Origin: CAAGNP01 sp045595965 | Lineage (GTDB): Bacteria; Bacteroidota; Bacteroidia; Bacteroidales; UBA932 | DNA length: 64,000 bases | Assembly (NCBI GenBank): GCA_045595965.1 | Contig: JAZOBN010000010.1 | Span: 1 to 64,000, forward strand | Direction: 5' to 3' | Shown: positions 35,175-43,600 of the stretch, one piece after another | Layout of the letters: each line of letters begins with the position of its first letter | Position numbering within the stretch: position 1 is the first letter of the stretch | Program-made: the position numbers and the translations under genes | The notes under the pieces: generated by a model | Databases searched by the model: none | Told to the model about the DNA's origin: nothing | The model's input: the letters and a program-made list of their open reading frames with translations, nothing else

Positions 35175-37340
35175 CTAAAATCTGATAGTTGCCTTCAACA
35201 TCCAATTGAATCCAGGCTGCGGAAAGAACCCCTCCTCCACATAATCATCTCCATTTTCAAACACAGCCCTGTAAACCCAGGCATTGGATATATACTCTTT
35301 ATTCAAAATATTGTTCAAAAATAGTGATAATGAGACAAATTTGAAATCATACGAAACATTTCCCCCCATCAGGAAATAGCCTGGCAATGAACGCTCCTGC
35401 GATGAGGTGTTGTCATAGTACTGTTTCCCTACATATTTTCCATCCACAGAGATTTTCAGTGTTTTCCAAGGGTTATATGTGGCCATAGCCATCCCCACAA
35501 CAGATGGTGACATCATCAGGTGAGTCTTATTCCAGTTCTGCGACACCTGTCCGATAAGATTCCAATCCTCGTCATACAGATCTGTCCATGAGGTATAATT
35601 CTTGATTTTATTGTCACTCAGTGTGATATTTCCCTCTATCGAGAACTTTTTGAACGGACTCCAGGCGGCACTCAATTCCACACCTCTTCGGTAGCTGTTT
35701 GGTACATTCTCCTTGATTTCATACCCTACATCACTCAATTTTCCGGTAGATACCAGCTGATCTTTATACTCCATCATATAGAGGTTTGCGCTGAATGCAA
35801 AGTTTTCAGCATTGAACTTGTAACCCAGCTCTACATCAAGCATTGCCTCCGGTCTGATACTATTTCCCGAAAGGGATTTTATTGACTCCTTGATATCGCT
35901 TCGCGATGGCTCTTTATGTCCCAATGCGGCTGAGAGATAGATTGTATTCATCTCATTCGGGGTATATCTTGCTCCGATTTTTGGGTTGACAAAATTGTAC
36001 CTCCTCTGATAGTCGAGTGAGGCGAAATCTTTATCCATACCGGCCATCTTCAAATCGATATGCCGATATTGCACATCTGCATAGAGGGTCCATTCTGAGA
36101 GGTCGATCTCCCCTTTCACAAACCCTCCGGCTTCCCACTTATCACCTGTGTTGTCATACCACTGGTAGTTGTCCGGAATATTTTCATTATGCATTGCCCA
36201 GATCACATTTCCGAAATGGAGCCCGTCATAATACGAATATGTTCCCCCGGCAGAGAGATCGAGAAGATCACTGCGATACTTCAATGCAGAGGTCACGACA
36301 TAGTATTCATTGTCCATCTGCTGGCGGATGATCAGATCACTCTTGGAGATCGAATTCTGGGGCTGGAGCCCGTATTTTGAGAATTTTGCATCGTCTTTAT
36401 AGTTTTCATAATATCCGTCACCTTTGGTAAAGTTGAGAGTATTGTTCCAATAGAGGCCGTTATCGAAGCGGTGTGAGAAAAATCCCTGGACAAAATGTTG
36501 GGTATAGTTATCTGTCTCATTGTCGTAGTATCTTACATTTCCACCCTCATCATAGTACATTCCGGCGATATTTCCACGTCTGTCACTCTCCAGCATCTCT
36601 CTTGAAGCACCCTCCCAGGTGATCCCCGTATGCTGGTCGCCATAGATGTAGATCACCTTGAATGAACTCCTCTTGGCAAGATATCCCATAGTTGCAAAAA
36701 ACGAGTTCAGTTTCCCTTTGCCGTTACGGATATATCCATCTGTGGTGTTATAGGAGTATCTGGCGTCAAATGAGAACCCCGATGGGGTCAATCCGCTCCC
36801 TGCCCCCATTGAAGCGACGACAGTATTGAATGAGCCATAGGACAATTCCCCCTCCGAATAGGGTTTGGGAGAGACATAATTGGTCTGCATATCAATGCTT
36901 GCCCCAAACGATCCCACACCATTGGATGTAGTCCCGATGCCCCTTTGCAATTGAACCGACTGGAGGAAAGAGGTAAGCGATGGGATGTTTACCCAGAATA
37001 CCTCCTGCGATTCCGCATCATTGATTGTTACACCGTTCAATGAGACATTGATTCGGGTGGCATCAGAGCCTCTTACTGAAATTTTTGAGTACCCCAGACC
37101 GCTTCCCGCTTCTGTAGTTGCTACAACTGAAGGCTGCAGATTGAGAAGTTGGGGTATTGAATAGTTGGGTGCAGATTTTTCTATCTGCCCTTTTGCCACC
37201 TCTGTATAGGTGGCTGGTGTTCTGGATGAAACTCTGTTGGTAGAGACTACCACACTGTCCAGACTGACGGGTTTTTGCTCCTGCGCAAAAGCAAGGATTG
37301 TCAAAAATAAAAACCCGCAAAAAACTAATAATTTCTTCAT
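35175..37340 (-). CDS. TonB-dependent outer membrane receptor, probable thiamine receptor
   Basis: The protein has 721 residues. A signal peptide (KKLLVFCGFLFLTILAFAQE) is followed by a short TonB-box-like SLDSVVVSTNRVSS. The plug domain (about 45-150) has ISVRGSDATRINVSLNGV and LQRGIGTTSNGVGSFGA, and the long beta barrel ends in a C-terminal aromatic residue (TIRF). There is no carboxypeptidase-like N-terminal domain of SusC proteins, so it is a vitamin/metal-type receptor. A TPP riboswitch stands in its leader and a PnuT-type permease follows, which points to thiamine or its phosphates. Confidence 0.9.
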   Translation of the reverse strand: MKKLLVFCGFLFLTILAFAQEQKPVSLDSVVVSTNRVSSRTPATYTEVAKGQIEKSAPNYSIPQLLNLQPSVVATTEAGSGLGYSKISVRGSDATRINVSLNGVTINDAESQEVFWVNIPSLTSFLQSVQLQRGIGTTSNGVGSFGASIDMQTNYVSPKPYSEGELSYGSFNTVVASMGAGSGLTPSGFSFDARYSYNTTDGYIRNGKGKLNSFFATMGYLAKRSSFKVIYIYGDQHTGITWEGASREMLESDRRGNIAGMYYDEGGNVRYYDNETDNYTQHFVQGFFSHRFDNGLYWNNTLNFTKGDGYYENYKDDAKFSKYGLQPQNSISKSDLIIRQQMDNEYYVVTSALKYRSDLLDLSAGGTYSYYDGLHFGNVIWAMHNENIPDNYQWYDNTGDKWEAGGFVKGEIDLSEWTLYADVQYRHIDLKMAGMDKDFASLDYQRRYNFVNPKIGARYTPNEMNTIYLSAALGHKEPSRSDIKESIKSLSGNSIRPEAMLDVELGYKFNAENFAFSANLYMMEYKDQLVSTGKLSDVGYEIKENVPNSYRRGVELSAAWSPFKKFSIEGNITLSDNKIKNYTSWTDLYDEDWNLIGQVSQNWNKTHLMMSPSVVGMAMATYNPWKTLKISVDGKYVGKQYYDNTSSQERSLPGYFLMGGNVSYDFKFVSLSLFLNNILNKEYISNAWVYRAVFENGDDYVEEGFFPQPGFNWMLKATIRF

Positions 37341-37380
37341 AATTAATAGTTTTGCGGGAGTGTACTTGTATCTTGAGATT

Positions 37381-37460
37381 CACTTTCCCTTCGGCAGCAT
37401 TATCTGCATCAGGTAATTACGGGTATAATCTCAGCCTACAAATGTAAGCACCCCCAAGTT
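37381..37460 (-). promoter_or_regulatory. TPP riboswitch (THI element) controlling the thiamine receptor operon
   Basis: Read on the minus strand from 37460, the leader contains GGGGGTGCTTA, then GCTGAGATTATACCCGTA, ACCTGATGCAGATAATGC and CGAAGGGAAAGTG, the conserved blocks of the TPP aptamer in the right order. ACTT and AAGT at the ends form P1. A gap of about 40 bases separates it from the receptor ATG, and a TTGTATCTTGAGATTC-containing segment (37366-37381) overlaps the aptamer 3' end and could form the alternative pairing. High TPP would be expected to switch the operon off. Confidence 0.95.
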
Positions 37461-37477
37461 AGTACTGAATATGTTAT

Positions 37478-38281
37478 CTATTTTTCCTCTTTAAGAGAGA
37501 CTTTATATAGTTTCGGCCAATATTTTCCTGTCAAATATAGCGATTTTGTCTTACTGTCCCAGGCAATGCCGTTCAACACATCTGTCGTGGGTTTTCTCAA
37601 ATTGTTGGGAAGAAGCCCTTTACAGTCCACCACACCCTCCACTTTTCCACTCTGGGGATCGATAATAATGATGGAGTCGGTGGTATAGACATTTGCCCAG
37701 ATTTTCCCGTCGATATACTCAAGCTCATTGACATACCCCACTTTTCTCCCGTTCAGGGTCACCTCTATAGAATTTTTCTCCATAAAGGTCATGGGATCGA
37801 GAAAATAGATCTTGCTTGATCCGTCACTCATTATCAGATCCTTTCCATCTGTTGTCAACCCCCACCCCTCTCTGGGATTCCTCAACTCACCCACCTTCCG
37901 CATCGATGCCACATCGTACACGAAGCAGACGTTCTCCATCCAGGTCAATACATACAGACGGCCATTCAAGACACACGACCCTTCGAGGAAATACCTTCGG
38001 TCAACACTCTGCATCGAGAGTACATTTCCACTTTTGAGGTCCACTTTTCTGATGGAAGAGGTGCCATACTGGCCTGTTGTCTCATACAATTCCCCATCGT
38101 GAAAGAAGAGTCCCTGGGTATATGCAGTCACATCGTGAGGGTAAGTACCCTCCACTTTCAAAGTATAATTTTTCAATCTCTGCGCGGTGGCATCTTCAGA
38201 GGGGAGACAAAACATTACCACCACAGCCAGCAAGGCTATGGTGATAAGATATTTTGTACCTGTGTATCTCTTCTTCGCCAC
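37478..38281 (-). CDS. glutaminyl-peptide cyclotransferase (beta-propeller type)
   Basis: This 267-residue protein has an N-terminal membrane/signal segment (YLITIALLAVVVMFCLPS near 10-27). The glutamine cyclotransferase propeller follows, with PHDVTAYTQGLFFHDGELYE near 48-67, YFLEGSCVLNGRLYVLTWM, REGWGLTTDGKDLIMSDGS and NELEYIDGKIWANVY. It turns N-terminal glutamine of exported peptides into pyroglutamate. It lies 7 bases downstream of pyrG on the same strand and is probably co-transcribed, and it ends before the riboswitch region. Confidence 0.9.
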   Translation of the reverse strand: MAKKRYTGTKYLITIALLAVVVMFCLPSEDATAQRLKNYTLKVEGTYPHDVTAYTQGLFFHDGELYETTGQYGTSSIRKVDLKSGNVLSMQSVDRRYFLEGSCVLNGRLYVLTWMENVCFVYDVASMRKVGELRNPREGWGLTTDGKDLIMSDGSSKIYFLDPMTFMEKNSIEVTLNGRKVGYVNELEYIDGKIWANVYTTDSIIIIDPQSGKVEGVVDCKGLLPNNLRKPTTDVLNGIAWDSKTKSLYLTGKYWPKLYKVSLKEEK

Positions 38282-38288
38282 TTAATGA

Positions 38289-39896
38289 CTATTTTTTATT
38301 TTCAATTGATGCCTTGACAAATGCCACAAACAAAGGGTGCGGATTTTCAGGGGTACTCTTGAAATCCGGCAAGAACTGAACCCCGATATAGAATGGATGT
38401 GAAGGGATCTCTACGATCTCCACGAGGTCAGTATCGGGATTTACGCCGGAGATCACCATCCCAGCCTCCTCAAGCTTGGGGATATATTCGTTATTCACCT
38501 CATAACGGTGGTGGTGACGCTCAACAACCTCTGATTTTCCATATATCTTATGGGCCAAAGTCCCCTCTTTAATTTTACAGAGGAAACCGCCAAGACGCAT
38601 TGTACCACCTTTGATAGTTACTGTCTTATGGTCAGCCATAAGGTCTATAATAGGGCAGTCTGTATTTGGATCCAGCTCTGTACTTTTAGCATTTTTCAGC
38701 CCCATTACACTACGGGCAAAGTCCACAACGCCCATCTGCATTCCAAGACCGATACCAAAATAAGGGATATTGTTCTCTCTTGCATAATTTGCTGCCACAG
38801 CTTTCCCCTCAACACCTCTTTCACCAAATCCTGAAGCGACAAGAATTCCATCCATTCCGCCCAATTTCTCAGCCACATTGTCGAAAGTAAGGTGCTCACT
38901 TTGGACAGATGTTACTTTTACTTTGCACTCGTTCACTGCACCAGCATGGATAAATGACTCCTGAATAGACTTATAAGCGTCCTGAAGCTCAACATATTTT
39001 CCTACAAGGGCGATATTTATAGTCGATTTAGGAGCATTAAGTCTTTGGATAAATGCCTCCCATTTTTCGAGATTCGGCTCTGGAAGTCCCTGAAGGTTCA
39101 ATTGTTCTATTACCACTTCGTCGAGTTTTTCCTCTCTCATCAACAAAGGAACTTCGTAGATGGTTTTAGCATCCATAGATTCAATGACAGCGTTGGGTCT
39201 CACATTGCAGAACAATGCAACTTTTCTCTTCGCTTCGGCCGAAATATGGTGCTCGGTACGGCAAACTATCACATCTGGCTGAAGACCATTCTGCTGAAGG
39301 AGTTTGACAGAGTGCTGGGTAGGTTTTGTCTTCAACTCTTTTGCTGCACTTAAGTAAGGAACCAATGTCAGATGGACAAGAAGTACATCTCCGTCAGGAA
39401 GTTCCCATTGGAGCTGACGTACAGCCTCAACGTATGGAAGTGACTCTATATCTCCTACTGTACCTCCTATCTCTGTAATAACAACATCATATTTGCCCGA
39501 TTTCCCCAATAGGAGCATTCTCCTCTTGATCTCATCAATGATATGGGGCACCACCTGAACGGTTTTTCCCATATAGGCACCTTCCCTCTCCTTATCGATT
39601 ACAGTGCGATAGATTTTACCTGTTGTGGTTGTATTTGATTTTGAAGTATGTATGTTAAGGAACCTTTCGTAGTGTCCAAGGTCAAGATCGGCCTCTGCCC
39701 CATCCTCTGTAACATAACATTCACCGTGCTCATAGGGATTCAATGTACCTGGATCGACATTGATATACGGATCGAATTTCTGAATGGTAACTCTTAAATT
39801 TCTGGCTTGAAGAAGCTTTGCAAGGGATGCAGATATGATTCCTTTTCCAAGTGACGAAGTCACACCTCCCGTAACGAATACATACTTTGCTGACAT
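38289..39896 (-). CDS. pyrG: CTP synthase with a degenerate glutaminase domain
   Basis: The protein has 535 residues. The N-terminal synthase domain (1 to about 265) is normal: VTGGVTSSLGKGIISASL (P-loop), KFDPYINVDPGTLNP, LDLGHYERF and EIGGTVGDIESLP. The C-terminal class I glutaminase domain (about 295-535) has lost its catalytic triad. The nucleophile motif reads FGIGLGMQ where family members have GICLGMQ (Cys to Gly, codon GGT). The VQFHPEF motif reads VQFLPDF (His to Leu, Glu to Asp). The oxyanion stretch PGGFG reads ASGFG. RLGG, the ERHHHRYEVN region and the domain length are kept. It should make CTP from UTP with free ammonia but not glutamine. A functional reason is inferred. Confidence 0.95.
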   Translation of the reverse strand: MSAKYVFVTGGVTSSLGKGIISASLAKLLQARNLRVTIQKFDPYINVDPGTLNPYEHGECYVTEDGAEADLDLGHYERFLNIHTSKSNTTTTGKIYRTVIDKEREGAYMGKTVQVVPHIIDEIKRRMLLLGKSGKYDVVITEIGGTVGDIESLPYVEAVRQLQWELPDGDVLLVHLTLVPYLSAAKELKTKPTQHSVKLLQQNGLQPDVIVCRTEHHISAEAKRKVALFCNVRPNAVIESMDAKTIYEVPLLMREEKLDEVVIEQLNLQGLPEPNLEKWEAFIQRLNAPKSTINIALVGKYVELQDAYKSIQESFIHAGAVNECKVKVTSVQSEHLTFDNVAEKLGGMDGILVASGFGERGVEGKAVAANYARENNIPYFGIGLGMQMGVVDFARSVMGLKNAKSTELDPNTDCPIIDLMADHKTVTIKGGTMRLGGFLCKIKEGTLAHKIYGKSEVVERHHHRYEVNNEYIPKLEEAGMVISGVNPDTDLVEIVEIPSHPFYIGVQFLPDFKSTPENPHPLFVAFVKASIENKK

Positions 39897-39947
39897 TGTT
39901 ATATATATTTAGTGTTCTTTACGGGGATACAAAATTAAGAATTTTTC

Positions 39948-39955
39948 TAAATTTG
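39948..39955 (+). promoter_or_regulatory. -7 box (TAAATTTG) of the thioesterase/steroid reductase operon
   Basis: TAAATTTG at 39948-39955 matches TAnnTTTG and lies 31 bases before the first ATG of the plus-strand operon, in the divergent gap with pyrG. No clear TTTG is present 19-20 bases upstream. Confidence 0.45.
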
Positions 39956-39986
39956 CAATCGGTTTCAATGAGAAATTTTAACAAAA

Positions 39987-40724
39987 ATGAATAAATACAC
40001 AAAGCATCTCACAGTCCTCAGCTCAGAGACTGACCACAATAAAAATCTCAAGGTTTACTCCTACCTTTGCAATACACAGGAACTTGCGAATGACCACGCC
40101 ATAGATCTGGGATTTGGATACGACAGATTGATCCAGAATAATTGTGCATGGGTACTATCCAGACTAAAGACCAAATTCATCAATATTCCCAAATGGCAGG
40201 ACAAATACACCATCACCACTTGGCACAAAGGGATGCAGGGGCTTTTCTCAATGAGGGACTTCTCTGTAACTCTTGACTCTTCACCCGACTCACCGGCTAT
40301 AATCGGAACATCGAACTGGCTGATTATGGATCTCAACACCAGAAGACTCCTCAGGGCTGAACATGTATTGGGGGAAGATATATTCACCACTGCCCACCAC
40401 GAAGATGCTATCGGAGAGGGGTGTGGAAAACTCGTTTTCCCCAAAGAGATGGAGAGGAGATCCTCCCGCAAGGTAGTTCTCTCAGATATCGACATGAACC
40501 TCCATACCAACAATGCCAAATATATGGAGTGGGCATTTGATGTTCTCCCCACAGAGGTCACCCTACACAGGGAGATTGATGAATTCCAGATAAATTTCAA
40601 CAAAGAGTCCAAAATTGACGATATTATCGACTTCTATGTTGCTCCCCAGGATGAGAACATATGGATGGTGGAGGGTAAGAGGGACTCTGATTCAATTTTC
40701 CAGACAATAATAAAATTCAGATAG
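39987..40724 (+). CDS. acyl-ACP thioesterase
   Basis: This 245-residue double hotdog-fold protein of the acyl-ACP thioesterase family (FatA/B-like) shows WVLSRLKTKFINIPKWQD near 55-72 and the catalytic region SDIDMNLHTNNAKYMEW near 165-181, with the conserved Asn and His (N.H.NN..Y). It would free fatty acids from acyl carrier protein in the cytoplasm. It is the first of three plus-strand genes, followed after 4 bases by a steroid 5-alpha-reductase-like gene. Its role there is unclear. Confidence 0.88.
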   Translation: MNKYTKHLTVLSSETDHNKNLKVYSYLCNTQELANDHAIDLGFGYDRLIQNNCAWVLSRLKTKFINIPKWQDKYTITTWHKGMQGLFSMRDFSVTLDSSPDSPAIIGTSNWLIMDLNTRRLLRAEHVLGEDIFTTAHHEDAIGEGCGKLVFPKEMERRSSRKVVLSDIDMNLHTNNAKYMEWAFDVLPTEVTLHREIDEFQINFNKESKIDDIIDFYVAPQDENIWMVEGKRDSDSIFQTIIKFR

Positions 40725-40728
40725 ATAT

Positions 40729-41487
40729 ATGTTACCACAACCTTATCTTATCGCTATAGGGGCAATGGCCGTCATAGCAGTTCTTGTCTTTATAGCACTA
40801 CAGTTCTTCAAAGCGGGATACGGCTATTTAAGGACATCAAAATGGGGACCATCGATTCCAAACAGACCGGCCTGGGTACTGATGGAGTGTCCCGTTTTCA
40901 TTGTAATGGTCTGGTATCTTATCCAGAACTGGAGCCACACCAATATTGTTGCTGTAACTATGGCAACACTCTTCTTGATTCACTACTTCCAGCGGTCATT
41001 CATCTTCCCTCTACTGATCAAAGGGAAGAGCAAAATGCCTATTGCAATCATCCTTATGGGGGCAACATTCAATGTGATCAACGGAATTCTTATCGGGAAA
41101 TGGCTTTTCGAATATTCAGACTATACAGTTGAATGGTTCTCAACCCCTCAATTCATAATCGGAACATTGATTTTCTTTTTCGGTATGGGTGTCAACCTCC
41201 ATTCGGACTACTTAGTCAGACATCTTCGCAAGCCCGGAGAGACCAGACACTATATCCCTAAAGGGGGTATGTTCAAATATGTCTCTTCTGCCAACTATTA
41301 TGGAGAGATTACCGAGTGGTTCGGTTTTGCAATTCTTACCTGGTCACTCCCCGGAGCATTGTTCTGCATCTGGACATTTGCCAACCTTGCTCCACGTGCC
41401 AACTCCCTCTATCACAAATACGAAGAGGAGTTCGGGAAAGAGTTCACCGATTTGAAAAGAAAAAGAGTAATTCCATTCATTTACTAA
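40729..41487 (+). CDS. steroid 5-alpha-reductase family membrane protein (SRD5A-like)
   Basis: This 252-residue protein has about six or seven predicted membrane helices. The C-terminal half is strikingly like human SRD5A1: GMGVNLHSDYLVRHLRKPGE and YIPKGGMFKYVSSANYYGEI, TEWFGFAILTWSLPGALF, and the end KRVIPFIY correspond to the NADPH-binding core of steroid 5-alpha-reductases. It would reduce the delta4 double bond of 3-oxo steroids or bile acids to the 5-alpha form. The next gene is an old-yellow-enzyme reductase of the type giving the 5-beta product. In gut Bacteroidetes such as Parabacteroides merdae and Odoribacteraceae, this pair acts in bile acid conversion. Substrate here is inferred. 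Confidence 0.87.
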   Translation: MLPQPYLIAIGAMAVIAVLVFIALQFFKAGYGYLRTSKWGPSIPNRPAWVLMECPVFIVMVWYLIQNWSHTNIVAVTMATLFLIHYFQRSFIFPLLIKGKSKMPIAIILMGATFNVINGILIGKWLFEYSDYTVEWFSTPQFIIGTLIFFFGMGVNLHSDYLVRHLRKPGETRHYIPKGGMFKYVSSANYYGEITEWFGFAILTWSLPGALFCIWTFANLAPRANSLYHKYEEEFGKEFTDLKRKRVIPFIY

Positions 41488-41495
41488 AAGTCACT

Positions 41496-42731
41496 ATGTC
41501 AAAAGTAAGAGAAAAATTGTTCACTCCGGCCAAAATAGGTCCGATTGAACTGAGAAACAGAACAATACGTGCATCAGCATACGAAGGGATGGCAGATGGC
41601 CACCAACCCACACAGAAACTGATCGATTACCACACCTCTGTAGCAGAGGGGGGAATAGGTATGACAAGTGTTGCATACGCAGCTGTATCCAAAAGTGGCC
41701 TCTCATTTCACCGACAGTTGTGGATGAGGGAGGAGATTATTCCCCAACTCCGCGAGTTGACAGACTCTATTCACAAGGGGGGGGCAAAAGCATGTGTACA
41801 GCTTGGACACTGCGGAAATATGTCCCACAGAAGATATTGCGGATGCCGTCCTGTTGGCGCTTCCGGCGGATTCAACCTCTTCTCCCCGACTTTTGTTCAC
41901 GGACTGAAAAAGGATGAAATTCTCCAGATTGTAAAAGATTTTGGGAATGCGGTCCGTATCGCTAAGAAGGGGGGATTTGATGCTGTGGAGATCCATGCCG
42001 GCCACGGTTACCTGATCTCCCAATTCCTCTCACCATACACAAACCACCGCAAAGATGAATTCGGTGGTCCACTTGAAAACAGGATGAGATTTATGGAGAT
42101 GGTGATGAAAGAGGTGATGGAGGCCGCTGGAGATGATATTGCTGTATTGGTCAAGACAAATACCAGAGACGGGTTCAAAGGTGGGCTTGAGGTAGATGAC
42201 TGCATCACTGTAGCAAAGAGACTTCAGGAACTTGGAGCGCACTGCCTCGTCCTTAGCGGAGGTTTTGTAAGCAAAGCCCCTATGTATGTTATGAGGGGTA
42301 GAATGCCGATGCGCACCCTTTGGGGTTATATGCCATGGAAGTCACTCTGGTGGCTGAAGATAGGGATAGCAATAGGGGGAAAACTTCTAATAAAAAATGA
42401 GCCTTTCAAAGAGGCATTTTTCTACGATGATGCCATCAAATTCAGAGAGGCACTCGACATGCCCCTGGCATTTGTAGGGGGATTGAACTCTGTTGAATCA
42501 ATCAACAAAGTGATCGATGCAGGGTTTGATTTTATCCAGATGGCCCGTCCGTTGGTTTACGACCCTGCTTTTGTCAACAAGTTGAAAGATGGAACCTGTA
42601 CACGCAGCGGTTGCCGCCATGCAAACTATTGTGTAGCACGTATATGGAACTACGACATGCAGTGTCACGAAAACTGCAGCGTGGAGCCATTCCTGCGTCG
42701 TGAACTTGAGAAGAATATGAAAAGGGGCTAA
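41496..42731 (+). CDS. NADH:flavin oxidoreductase (old yellow enzyme type), probable 3-oxo-delta4-steroid 5-beta-reductase
   Basis: I start at the internal ATG (41496), 8 bases after the previous stop. An upstream in-frame extension would lie inside the SRD5A-like gene. The protein has 411 residues with an OYE TIM barrel: LFTPAKIGPIELRNRTIRAS near 8-27, QLGHCGNMSHR, AVEIHAGHGYLISQFLSP near 165-182 with the His-Gly-His/Tyr active-site residues, and FVGGLNSVESINKVID. The C-terminal CTRSGCRHANYCVARIW...C segment is Cys-rich but differs from the usual 4Fe-4S spacing of BaiCD/FadH, and the FAD/NADH domains of those large enzymes are absent. Paired with the 5-alpha-reductase it fits the 5BR role described for gut bile acid metabolisers. 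Confidence 0.85.
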   Translation: MSKVREKLFTPAKIGPIELRNRTIRASAYEGMADGHQPTQKLIDYHTSVAEGGIGMTSVAYAAVSKSGLSFHRQLWMREEIIPQLRELTDSIHKGGAKACVQLGHCGNMSHRRYCGCRPVGASGGFNLFSPTFVHGLKKDEILQIVKDFGNAVRIAKKGGFDAVEIHAGHGYLISQFLSPYTNHRKDEFGGPLENRMRFMEMVMKEVMEAAGDDIAVLVKTNTRDGFKGGLEVDDCITVAKRLQELGAHCLVLSGGFVSKAPMYVMRGRMPMRTLWGYMPWKSLWWLKIGIAIGGKLLIKNEPFKEAFFYDDAIKFREALDMPLAFVGGLNSVESINKVIDAGFDFIQMARPLVYDPAFVNKLKDGTCTRSGCRHANYCVARIWNYDMQCHENCSVEPFLRRELEKNMKRG

Positions 42732-43573
42732 TCTGTCAGACGGACAAAACGGACACCGTTTTTAGCATAGTCCGCTATGGTCTGCTTGTCGATTACCACC
42801 TTTTTCTCTCTGAAAGAGGCGTGGATAAATTTAAGTTCCCCTTTATCCCAATATGCAAGGGCTACATGGGAAATATCCAACCCCTCAATAGGTGATACGA
42901 AGCATACGATGTCTCCATTCTTTATAAGATCTCTCTTTGAATCAATATCCTTCTGCTGGATATAGTAATATGGGGCTTGTTTTTCAAGCCCTTTTTCTAT
43001 GTGTGCAATCTCCCTTACAAGATCGGGGCAATCCTTTAATTGCTTGTAGCTCCCCGAGTGGGTACTCATATATGAAAATTTCTGGTCAAGAACCTCCCCC
43101 ATTTCTGGAGTTATCTCCTTCATAAGTCCATTTGAGGAGTTTTGTTGTATCCACTCCGAGGTGTAGTGGATCCTGGATGCATATCCATCCACGACACCAC
43201 CTCTATATCTAAGTTTTTTCACCACGTCACAATAGTCATCAAACATAGGATGGGGATCTTTTACAGTAATTGCAAGGGCAATACACATCTCCACAAAAAG
43301 GATACAGTCGGTCTCCCTCAAATTTATAGTAAGCATTTCAGGTTCATTTTCAAGTGTCCCGGCCACATACTGAGTTTCAAGGAGATGGAGTGCGATCTCT
43401 GTAACCAGATCGGGCAAAGGAAGATTTGTTATCTCCTGACAATGACTGACAACTTCATAAAAGGCAGTCATGTCTGCATCAGTTGTTCTTACTTCATTAT
43501 TTTCTTGTGAAAATGAGTTGAGTGTGGAGCCCAGAATAAGGACAATGGTTAGGATAAAGGATCTGTATTTCAT
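42728..43573 (-). CDS. DUF1460 family secreted amidase-like protein
   Basis: About 281 residues from the internal ATG (43571-43573), which begins a proper signal peptide (MKYRSFILTIVLILGSTL). The longer frame would start inside the RNase P RNA tail. The DUF1460 domain has an NlpC/P60-like fold with the Cys in NLRETDCILFVEMCIAL and the His in GLDISHVALAYW, followed by KFIHAS. Relatives are thought to be murein peptide amidases in the periplasm. It overlaps the end of the convergent old-yellow-enzyme gene by 4 bases. Confidence 0.88.
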   Translation of the reverse strand: MKYRSFILTIVLILGSTLNSFSQENNEVRTTDADMTAFYEVVSHCQEITNLPLPDLVTEIALHLLETQYVAGTLENEPEMLTINLRETDCILFVEMCIALAITVKDPHPMFDDYCDVVKKLRYRGGVVDGYASRIHYTSEWIQQNSSNGLMKEITPEMGEVLDQKFSYMSTHSGSYKQLKDCPDLVREIAHIEKGLEKQAPYYYIQQKDIDSKRDLIKNGDIVCFVSPIEGLDISHVALAYWDKGELKFIHASFREKKVVIDKQTIADYAKNGVRFVRLTD

Positions 43574-43593
43574 TTGGTACTTGATAATTATCA

Positions 43594-43600
43594 TAAAAAA
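43594..43600 (-). terminator. T-run ending the RNase P RNA
   Basis: On the minus strand TTTTTTA follows directly after GTTCCACCC, the 3' arm of the RNase P P1 helix. P1 itself may serve as the terminator stem. Confidence 0.6.

Noticed and set aside
38740..38760. Single-base error explaining the missing CTP synthase Cys (GGT for TGT)
   Set aside because: The other two triad residues (His, Glu) are changed as well, some 360 bases away, so one error cannot account for it.
40061..40612. Minus-strand frame of 183 codons
   Set aside because: It is antisense to the acyl-ACP thioesterase, whose family motifs are intact.
41316..41495. 60-codon N-terminal extension of the old-yellow-enzyme gene
   Set aside because: It overlaps the end of the 5-alpha-reductase gene in another frame. 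The conserved protein start is at 41496.
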